IMG/VR virus record: IMGVR_UViG_3300010885_013421
Coordinates: 1-20,021 of that record
Length of the DNA stretch: 20,021 bases
From: a virus
Reading direction: 5' to 3' (one strand)
Below are positions 14,146-20,021 of this stretch, in pieces. Under the pieces are notes generated by a model, which saw only the letters and a program-made list of their open reading frames with translations, searched no databases and had not been told where the DNA came from. The position numbers and the translations under genes are program-made. Within the stretch, counting starts at the first letter, position 1, and the number at the start of each line of letters is the position of its first letter.

Positions 14146-15183
14146 GAAGGCAGATACTTCACCGGCTTTGATGCGCTTCCAAAGGTCGGCATCGTTCACT
14201 TGCACACCCACCCACCAAGCGCCATCAGGCGCATTTGCAGGAGTGCCACCCATTTTTGCGAGCGTCTCATGGTCAATCCATACGCTTGCAATCAGGGTAG
14301 CCTCTGCGTCTTTTTCGTGCATCTCTCGGCTTTTTACCTTGCCAAAGCCCTCATAGATGGCCTTTTTGAGACTGGCGACGTCTACCACATCGCCGCTGTG
14401 GTCAACAACGGCGGTTCCATCTGCATTCTTGGCAACGTAGGCATAGCCAAAGACCTGCTGTAAGTCAGGGTCAGTCTTGGTTATTGTGACCTCAAACCCT
14501 ATCCGCTTGGCCATCTCACCTTCTGCAACAGGCTCACTGTCAGCCAATAACGCCGACAAGGCATCATAAGCCGTCTGCAACGTCGCGCGGTTTGCCGCCG
14601 ATAACATCCGCCCCACCTTCTCAACTTCGGTGCTATCTTCCTGCATGTCCTCCTCAACCCAAGATGCACCGTCAAACTTGAAACGCCCGTAGGAGCCGTC
14701 TGCAAGCCGAACCCACCCGCCCATCTCACAACACAGGTCTAACGCCAGGAAGTAAGCGCGATCATCGCACATCCCGGCCCCTTGTGGCACGGGCATCGTG
14801 AGTGCGTTCCACCGCGCGCAGAACTCGGATTGAAGCTCGGTGGGCATCCCGGCGATCATGGTGGGGGTCAGATCTGCGGGGGTGCAGGGGATTGGTAGAT
14901 CCGGGGGGTCATAGGCGACGTCATAGGGCCAGCCCGCCTCATCATAGTACCCCTTGGCAAGCCTTGCCCCACCAAAGGCAGGGGTCAAGAGATCTGTCAA
15001 CCCCAAAGCCTTGGCACGGCGTTTGATATGGCGCTTTGCACGCCCTACATTTGCTGCACGGCCAACAGATTGCATTGCTGCAAGCAGGTCGGCCTCATTG
15101 GCAATGGGGTAGGAGCCATCGGGAAGGGCCTCGCCTTTGCTGGCCATTTCGCGGCGTTGGGCGGCGGTGTAAGCTTTGTCCAT
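14110..15183 (-). CDS. XkdF-like prohead protease with N-terminal extension
   Basis: 357 residues from ATG 15183 (TAATG with the portal stop). Residues 1-65 show the recurring phage module REMASKGEALPDGSYPIANE followed by a basic helix (GRAKRHIKRRAKALG). Residues about 226-350 match the XkdF-type putative serine protease: GFEVTITKTDPDLQQVFGYAYV, VDHSGDVVDV, REMHEK (His near 289), and the terminal AFSIGG (Ser near 347), which are the candidate catalytic surroundings. The middle (100-200) is less conserved and contains the low-complexity acidic run EEDMQEDSTEVE. Fusion or association with the capsid gene block is usual. It should cleave scaffold and capsid subunits during maturation. Its 3' end overlaps the plus-strand gene. 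Confidence 0.8.
   Translation of the reverse strand: MDKAYTAAQRREMASKGEALPDGSYPIANEADLLAAMQSVGRAANVGRAKRHIKRRAKALGLTDLLTPAFGGARLAKGYYDEAGWPYDVAYDPPDLPIPCTPADLTPTMIAGMPTELQSEFCARWNALTMPVPQGAGMCDDRAYFLALDLCCEMGGWVRLADGSYGRFKFDGASWVEEDMQEDSTEVEKVGRMLSAANRATLQTAYDALSALLADSEPVAEGEMAKRIGFEVTITKTDPDLQQVFGYAYVAKNADGTAVVDHSGDVVDVASLKKAIYEGFGKVKSREMHEKDAEATLIASVWIDHETLAKMGGTPANAPDGAWWVGVQVNDADLWKRIKAGEVSAFSIGGSGTRTAI
14545..14554 (-). repeat. Dispersed motif variant GGCGTTATTG, reverse copy
   Basis: In the protease gene, GCG TTA TTG (Ala-Leu-Leu). Confidence 0.75.
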
Positions 15184-16445
15184 TATTCTGCCTTGGGGGT
15201 AGGGAGTTTCGGAAGCCCTGCGCTGTCCCGCACATACTCTTCAAGGGCGGCATCGGGGGTGAGGATGCCTTCTTTGACGGCGGTGCCTAAGAGGCTTGCA
15301 AGGGCTGACAGGTTGGGGCTATCAATGGGGCCGTGTGTTAGCTTTGGCATATACTTAGCATCAATGCCGTTTAGTTCGCACAGTGGTTTGATTGCCTGTT
15401 GGTTGAAGCAATCGGCTATATCGGTACACCAACCGGTGAGAACGATGCCTAAAAGCTCGGTTTGGTCGGCACTAAGGGCGAAGCTGCCGCTTGCCGACTG
15501 GCCCAATAGCAGGAATTGTGTCAATAACGCCGATGCAATGCGCTGCTCATACATATTTGCAAGGGCAAGGCCATCCACGCGCGGGCGCTGTGCCCCTGAC
15601 AGCATACCGATGTCCCAACCGGTACGGTTCCCATCAGCATCATAGGTTGAAGGCCGAACAATGCCCGACCGTTCGCCGCGTTGCATAGTGGCTACGGACT
15701 TCTTGACTGAATCGACGGTGGCTACGGCTACTGTGTCGCCGCCCGCCGCTGCGGTGAATGTGTCGATAGGCACCTGTAGATCGAGCATACCGGTTGCATC
15801 ATGCCGTAAACCGATCTGCAAGTCGGTAAGGGTGTCCATCAGGTTTCTATAATAAATATAGAGCGAACGCAGGATCGCCCGCCCTTCGGGGCTGCCCATG
15901 GTGGGATCGGCAATGTAGTGCAGGCTCTTTGCCGCAGAGATTACGGCGTGCTGCCCGGCATTGGTAAGCTGTTCCAGGGCTACGACGTGTCGCCCATCAT
16001 CATCCCAAATCCAACTAAGCCGGGTATCTTGACGGCAAAAATAGAAGCCTTCCCAGCCCAATAAGCCGCTACCAATGCGCTTATACACTACCTCATGCCA
16101 TGACCAACCCAACATCGCGGCGGATAGCATCTCTGCAAGCACCTGCCCCCATGAGACGGCCATTTCTTGCCATTGGGTACGCACAAAATCAGCGGCGGTG
16201 ATGGCGTTGGGGTCACCGCCAATACTCGGCGCAATTGACCATCGGCATTGCTGGCAAATCGCGGCGATAATGCGCTGTGTCGTCGCGATCAACCCGTGAT
16301 TGTCAAGCATCTCCCGATATTTACGGTCTGCCTGTGTGCCCTGTAGCTCACGATGAACCTCGTCTGATCCAGGGTATGAGCGGTTACCATAGACGGGGTA
16401 GCCGGAGAAGCCAATGCGGGCGAAGTTGACGGCAGGATCAGACAT
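15183..16445 (-). CDS. Portal protein (DUF935 / Mu gp29-like)
   Basis: 420 residues from ATG 16445; 31 bases separate it from the terminase stop. The order IIAAICQQCRWSIAP, then MLSAAMLGWSWHEVVYKR and GLLGWEGFYFCRQDTRLSWIWDDDGRHV, is typical of DUF935 portals, where W.E..Y.. and a loop with aspartates precede the conserved core. QLTNAGQHAVISAAKSLHYI and ALANMYEQRIASALLTQFLL correspond to the crown and stem helices. Portal proteins form the 12-fold ring through which DNA enters. The downstream neighbour is a protease, the upstream neighbour the terminase, the canonical arrangement. The length is slightly below the roughly 500 residues of Mu gp29. Confidence 0.85.
   Translation of the reverse strand: MSDPAVNFARIGFSGYPVYGNRSYPGSDEVHRELQGTQADRKYREMLDNHGLIATTQRIIAAICQQCRWSIAPSIGGDPNAITAADFVRTQWQEMAVSWGQVLAEMLSAAMLGWSWHEVVYKRIGSGLLGWEGFYFCRQDTRLSWIWDDDGRHVVALEQLTNAGQHAVISAAKSLHYIADPTMGSPEGRAILRSLYIYYRNLMDTLTDLQIGLRHDATGMLDLQVPIDTFTAAAGGDTVAVATVDSVKKSVATMQRGERSGIVRPSTYDADGNRTGWDIGMLSGAQRPRVDGLALANMYEQRIASALLTQFLLLGQSASGSFALSADQTELLGIVLTGWCTDIADCFNQQAIKPLCELNGIDAKYMPKLTHGPIDSPNLSALASLLGTAVKEGILTPDAALEEYVRDSAGLPKLPTPKAE
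15522..15531 (-). repeat. Dispersed motif variant GGCGTTATTG, reverse copy
   Basis: In the portal gene, GCG TTA TTG (Ala-Leu-Leu within SALLTQF). Confidence 0.75.
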
Positions 16446-16476
16446 TGGGAAAGGCTACCTCTGTTTGGTGGTCGCG

Positions 16477-17928
16477 TCAAGCATTGAGGGCGTTCATGGC
16501 GGCGGCGGTAAAGCTGTGATTCTTCTTTGGCCCAAAGGTGTCGTCAAGTCCATATCGGCACCCGTCCAATGCGTGCTTCAGTGCTTCCTCGTCCACAAAG
16601 TGATAGAAGCTCTGAATAAGTGACTTGCAATCTTCACTAACAAAGAACCGATCTTCCATCTGCGCATGAGAGATTTCGCCGTGGCCAAACTCAACCGAGC
16701 CCTTGGTCTTGTTGGGCACCTCAAACTTGAATGGGCATACACGCACGCCTAACTCTTTCGCAACCGCAAGCTCAAACGCCGTGTTGCACGATTGGCCCAT
16801 GCCAAGCTTCCCGGCGCTATTGACATCCCCGCGCGCCCTTCTGATTGCCGTGGCGGGTATGCCGATGGCCTTTAGCAGCTTCACAAATTCGGCGGCGTCC
16901 ATTGCGGGCGTCGTCGTCTCTTTGCTTACATATTCACCCAAGACAAGGTAGGTATATGGTGCCTTTGTGCCTACAATGCCCTCAACATAAATCGCAGTCT
17001 TGCCCCCACCTTCACCCCAATCTGCGCCTATACGGAACTGGTCAATCTTGTAAGTATCCAACATCCAACGCAGGCTTTTTATGTGGCGGTCCCCAAAGGC
17101 TTGGAAACGTCGCCCGATAGTCAAACCCTCCCACCCACCATTGATGCGCTGTTCTGTTTGCCCCTGTGCCGCCGCCTTCTTTTTCTGTGCCTCAATATCT
17201 TCAGGCGTGCGGTGGGGGCTATCTTTCATTGATAGCACAATGATGATCTTCTCCCACACTTCGGCGGGGGCCATCCCTGATTCGGGGTCGCCTTCTACCT
17301 CTTTCTTTAGCCATCCCAGGGGGGCATTGACAGCAGTAAAGCCTATCAGGGTGGGGCCGTTGCCCACCGACACGCGCATACGCCCTGCGGCCCAATGGCC
17401 GGGCTTAGGGGGCTCATCGAAGAAGATGGCGTCTACTGTGCCGGATTCAAGGCTCTTTGCGTCTTGGGTGCCGCTCTTGAATTGCACCTGATAGCCGTCT
17501 TTGAAAACAAGCCATGTATGCCGCTTTCCCTTCTCAATGAAACTGTAACCGCTTGCTTCTGACCATGTACATGAGGGGTGCAAGACGTTGGGCGGTTCTA
17601 CCTCGTGCATCTTTGCGCAGAACTCAGGATAACCGCTCTCAAAGTCTTTTATCACGCACCATGCCTTCCCATGCGTGCGCGTTATCGGTCGGTAGGGGTG
17701 CCACCCAAGACCCTGCCACCATATTTCAGCGCAGATAAGGCGGGTTTTCCCTACCTGATTACCCGCCATCACGATCCGGTTGACGCCCTGTGCCATGTGG
17801 GCGCGACGTTGCCCTGGGCTCATGCCGCCCTTGCCTGCCTTGAAAGTCGCATAGACCATCAGGGGGTCATTGGCAATCTTTGCAACCAGGCGCAAAGCTT
17901 CTGGATCGTTTGGTAGGGCTCGGCTCAT
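16477..17928 (-). CDS. Terminase large subunit
   Basis: 483 residues from ATG 17928, which overlaps the small-subunit stop as ATGA; a GTG at 17955 is in frame but would overlap 31 bases. Walker A is AGNQVGKTR (about residues 55-63) and Walker B is AIFFDE (about 167-172), the ATPase motor. The C-terminal nuclease shows its acidic residues in RIGADWGEGG (Asp near 303), RGDVNSAG (Asp near 368) and RYGLDDTF (near 460-467). FQSGTQ-like FKSGTQDAKSLESGTVD precedes Walker B as in related phage terminases. The enzyme docks on the portal, pumps DNA into the procapsid and cuts it. cos or pac packaging cannot be decided from this sequence alone. Confidence 0.92.
   Translation of the reverse strand: MSRALPNDPEALRLVAKIANDPLMVYATFKAGKGGMSPGQRRAHMAQGVNRIVMAGNQVGKTRLICAEIWWQGLGWHPYRPITRTHGKAWCVIKDFESGYPEFCAKMHEVEPPNVLHPSCTWSEASGYSFIEKGKRHTWLVFKDGYQVQFKSGTQDAKSLESGTVDAIFFDEPPKPGHWAAGRMRVSVGNGPTLIGFTAVNAPLGWLKKEVEGDPESGMAPAEVWEKIIIVLSMKDSPHRTPEDIEAQKKKAAAQGQTEQRINGGWEGLTIGRRFQAFGDRHIKSLRWMLDTYKIDQFRIGADWGEGGGKTAIYVEGIVGTKAPYTYLVLGEYVSKETTTPAMDAAEFVKLLKAIGIPATAIRRARGDVNSAGKLGMGQSCNTAFELAVAKELGVRVCPFKFEVPNKTKGSVEFGHGEISHAQMEDRFFVSEDCKSLIQSFYHFVDEEALKHALDGCRYGLDDTFGPKKNHSFTAAAMNALNA
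16813..16822 (+). repeat. Dispersed motif GGCGCTATTG
   Basis: Exact copy in the large terminase nuclease domain, Asn-Ser-Ala within DVNSAGK. Confidence 0.9.
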
Positions 17929-18521
17929 TCGTCGTCTTTGCTCAACATCTCCCACACTTTCTGCGCATCATCGGCGTATGTGGTGATGTTTTGCACAGTG
18001 CCGCTGTGCTCAATTTCTTGCTTGGGTGGGCGAAAGTTGGGGCGGCAACTCAATCGCCATTGAGCCGTTCCTGCGCCGCGCGGGTTGGCAACGTGCTCTT
18101 TGCCCCTTACAATAGCGCCGTTAGCATCTCTGCTATCCGGGTCACGCGCAATCACCACATGATCGTCTGCATGGGCTTCGCGGATCAGTATATGCTCTGC
18201 CACTGAATCGGCACGACTGATTGCATCAAAGAAACGCAGGGCAGCGGCGTCTCTTTCGGTGAGGTCGTTTTCGTCAAGCTCACCGTCGTTGATGCGGTCG
18301 GCTATGTCACGCCCCGCTGCTTTGGCGCGGCAAACGCTGCGATGTGTCCAAGTCGCCTTGCAACTTTGTGTAAGTGCGCTTTCAATTGTGTACCGGCTTG
18401 TGCGGATCAACCCGCAGGCTCTCGTCAGTTCTTCGGGGGTGATGCGCATGAAGATGGGGATGGGGCCCGTCCCCTTATGCCCACCACCACCGCCCCCATA
18501 GGGGTAGCGGGGGTCAGCCAT
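17925..18521 (-). CDS. Probable terminase small subunit
   Basis: 198 residues from ATG 18521, overlapping the glycosyltransferase gene by 8 bases and the large terminase start by four. The N-terminus has the glycine hinge YGGGGGGHKG. Residues about 30-75 (ELTRACGLIRTSRYTIESAL and the next helix with THRSVCRAKAAG) look like a helix-turn-helix, as in small terminases that bind the packaging site. The middle is helical and acidic (GELDENDLTERDAAALRFFD), suiting oligomerisation. The C-terminal part is polar and may contact the large subunit. Position directly before the large subunit is the main argument; the sequence family itself was not recognised with certainty. Confidence 0.6.
   Translation of the reverse strand: MADPRYPYGGGGGGHKGTGPIPIFMRITPEELTRACGLIRTSRYTIESALTQSCKATWTHRSVCRAKAAGRDIADRINDGELDENDLTERDAAALRFFDAISRADSVAEHILIREAHADDHVVIARDPDSRDANGAIVRGKEHVANPRGAGTAQWRLSCRPNFRPPKQEIEHSGTVQNITTYADDAQKVWEMLSKDDE
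18110..18119 (-). repeat. Dispersed motif GGCGCTATTG, reverse copy
   Basis: Exact copy in the small terminase gene, Gly-Ala-Ile within NGAIVRG. Confidence 0.9.
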
Positions 18522-19380
18522 GGGGGGCCTTCCTATACTTCTCGCGCAGGATGCAGGGGGCTGTACGTGGCCAGTCTATGACGTGATGCAGTCGAACCTC
18601 TCCCGACCGTGGATCGCCCATGACGCCCACCTTGACGCAGGATGGAGCATACATGACGGTGTAGAAGCTCTTGACGTAGGTTCCTGATTCAAGGTAGGCT
18701 TCGGACATGCCGCCGGGGGTAGCTTGGGTTTGGTTCTGATCCAACTTTACCTGCATGGCAGTAAAGAACAGCGCGCCGGTTCTTGTAAGTGTAACATAAG
18801 TATTTACATCCTCATTGAGCCTTCCAAAGAAGTTGAAGGGCCTATCAACCGAGCAAATAAACGAGTTCATAGCCTTGCGCCGAAGCGTTGGCGATCCACC
18901 TGCCGAAGCCCCACCAATATGATCGCCGCCTTGACTAATTGCAAGTGTCAACGCAGGGATATTCTCATAAAACGATACAAGCGCATCAAGTATTTCATTC
19001 ATCGTTCGCAATACTCTTGTATATTCAAACTCATATTCGTCATCGGAACAATAATAATACTTGGTATAATCATCATCCAACACCATAAAATACCTGCATC
19101 CAACCTGCTTAGCCATCCCGAAGCAGGCATTGCGCGCATAGGTCGTGGTGCGCCGGTTGTTGAAGTTATCGCCTTCATCGAAGGTTTTAGACAACTCCTC
19201 TTTAGAGAACATCAATACCTGATCGCCATACTTTGCCCTGTAGTCGTTGCCGGTCTTGTCCTCATCGTCAATCACGATGTACAGTTTGCCCGTATAGCCT
19301 GCCTTCGCAAGAGTCGCGTATGTAATCACCTTATCAGGGCGTCCATGCGATATGATGAAGATGCAGAAGTCCTCACGCAT
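18514..19380 (-). CDS. GT-A glycosyltransferase, resembling TET-associated (TAGT) phage enzymes
   Basis: 288 residues from ATG 19380, which overlaps the preceding stop by 8 bases; an AGAGGAG site lies about 9 bases upstream. A Rossmann-like start FIISHGRPDKVITYATLAKA followed by YIVIDDED, then YARNACFGMAKQVGCRYFMV and the metal-binding DDD (102-104) of LDDDYTKYYY, is the pattern of nucleotide-sugar transferases. The ISHGRP opening and long spacing to DDDY recall the TET-associated glycosyltransferases, proposed to attach sugars to hydroxymethylated bases of phage DNA. Neighbouring ParB-like and terminase genes fit such a setting. No TET/JBP oxygenase is in the window, so the substrate remains open. 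Cell-surface or virion glycosylation is the alternative. Confidence 0.65.
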   Translation of the reverse strand: MREDFCIFIISHGRPDKVITYATLAKAGYTGKLYIVIDDEDKTGNDYRAKYGDQVLMFSKEELSKTFDEGDNFNNRRTTTYARNACFGMAKQVGCRYFMVLDDDYTKYYYCSDDEYEFEYTRVLRTMNEILDALVSFYENIPALTLAISQGGDHIGGASAGGSPTLRRKAMNSFICSVDRPFNFFGRLNEDVNTYVTLTRTGALFFTAMQVKLDQNQTQATPGGMSEAYLESGTYVKSFYTVMYAPSCVKVGVMGDPRSGEVRLHHVIDWPRTAPCILREKYRKAPHG

Positions 19381-20021
19381 CTTTGGGCTCCTCTTGTCTG
19401 ACTAAGAGGCGTAGACGTTCGGACATCTTCACAAAGCCGTTCTCAACCGCCTTATTGTAGTCAATGATGACAAGTGCCGAGTTCTCAAAGAGGGCTTGCA
19501 CCGTGGCGTCTGCATGGGCGTAAAACTCTGCGATGTTTTTGAAGTTGAAAGAAGTATGGCGCATGGCAGCCAACTTCAGGAACATTGCAATATCTTGGGG
19601 GAGTTCTGCCTTGTCGATGTCGGCTATGAGTTGCAATGTCTTGGCGTTATCAAACAGTTCTGTTACCTCTGGCTTTTTGCCTTTCGGTTCATAGACGGGG
19701 ATCTTGATCTTGGTGGTGTACTTCGGATCGCCAATCGCACCGTTTGCTTTGCCGCCTTCATCGTCATCGTCGCCATCGCCATCACTCTCACTGCCCCCCA
19801 TGTTTGCCTCATCAGCAACAGGGTTCGTAAACATCCCCAACTCATCTTCTGATAGGAACAACCCCGTCAAATCATCGCCTGCCGCCTGCAACTCTTGAAG
19901 GATGGGGGCGACAAGCAGGGGATCATCCTCGCTTGCTTCGGTGCTCCAATTATCGACCATGCCGTATTTCTCGGCGGCTAATTGGCTATCGAAGGTGCGC
20001 GGGCGAACGGGGATCATCCAC
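19373..20021 (-). CDS. ParB-related phage protein, N-terminus off the window
   Basis: The visible part has 214 residues from ATG 20017, but the frame continues upstream as TGG to the edge, so the start is probably outside. PVRPRTF near the start and LAAEKYGMVDNWSTEASEDD resemble the ADNR-TSELAEW stretch that follows the catalytic part of ParB-like nuclease proteins; LLVAPILQELQAAGDDLTGL continues the likeness. A serine/glycine/aspartate linker (about residues 74-90, DGDGDDDDEGG) follows. After it comes a conserved-looking unit: KIKIPVYEPKGKKPEVTELF, then MFLKLAAMRHTSFNFKNIAE, FYAHADATVQALFENSALVI and IDYNKAVENGFVKMSERLR. I have the impression of having seen this unit in phage ParB or methylase-linked proteins, where it is of unknown function. 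A role in DNA modification or packaging is possible; not certain. Confidence 0.5.
   Translation of the reverse strand, partial: WMIPVRPRTFDSQLAAEKYGMVDNWSTEASEDDPLLVAPILQELQAAGDDLTGLFLSEDELGMFTNPVADEANMGGSESDGDGDDDDEGGKANGAIGDPKYTTKIKIPVYEPKGKKPEVTELFDNAKTLQLIADIDKAELPQDIAMFLKLAAMRHTSFNFKNIAEFYAHADATVQALFENSALVIIDYNKAVENGFVKMSERLRLLVRQEEPKDA

Noticed and set aside
15028-15645. Plus-strand open frame of 205 codons opposite portal and protease genes
   Set aside because: It spans the junction of two strongly supported genes and shows no recognisable motif.
17929-17955. GTG 17955 as start of the large terminase
   Set aside because: It would overlap the small subunit by 31 bases, while ATG 17928 gives the ATGA coupling seen at most other junctions.
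1-20021. tRNA genes, CRISPR arrays, insertion sequences, attachment sites, rho-independent terminators
   Set aside because: No cloverleaf, regularly spaced repeat, transposase, integrase or hairpin followed by a T-run was found on reading both strands.

Overview
The window is a late structural block of a tailed double-stranded DNA phage or prophage with a long tail, almost all of it on the minus strand. It reads from right to left in the usual order: DNA-modification-like genes, terminase, portal, protease, scaffold, decoration protein, major capsid, head-tail connectors, tail terminator, tail tubes, tail chaperones, tape measure, distal tail, hub, fibre. Genes are packed tightly, and most junctions are ATGA, GTGA or TAATG overlaps, as in a co-translated phage operon. 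No integrase, tRNA, CRISPR array or insertion sequence is visible. The host cannot be named from this sequence. Base composition looks moderately GC-rich, most genes have AGGAG-type ribosome binding sites, and two promoters look leaderless. The major capsid protein and large terminase are the best handles for placing the phage.

Layout: 20021-18514 holds a ParB-like protein (probably cut by the right edge) and a GT-A glycosyltransferase resembling the TET-associated family of phages with modified DNA. 18521-16477 holds a likely small terminase and the large terminase. 16445-14110 holds a DUF935-type portal and an XkdF-like protease. 13933-14145 is a lone plus-strand gene for a small ribbon-helix-helix-like protein. 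It is separated from the scaffold gene by a 105-bp divergent control region with two promoters and an inverted repeat. 13827-11874 holds scaffold (with an internal second start), decoration protein and major capsid. 11864-9379 holds a beta-rich virion protein and four head-tail joining proteins. 9378-7746 holds two paralogous tail tube proteins and the tail chaperone pair, joined by a CCCAAAA -1 frameshift site. 7746-1 holds tape measure, distal tail protein, a large hub/carbohydrate-binding protein, and a tail fibre that runs off the left edge.

Two signals stand out. First, the 10-mer GGCGCTATTG (or its complement) occurs 13 times exactly, and GGCGTTATTG three more times, on both strands and in all three coding phases, where chance predicts well under one. 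Second, the divergent region at 13828-13932 shows mirror-image promoters whose -10 boxes each end exactly 6 nt before an ATG, with a 17-bp dyad over one -35 box, next to a candidate repressor gene inside the head cluster.
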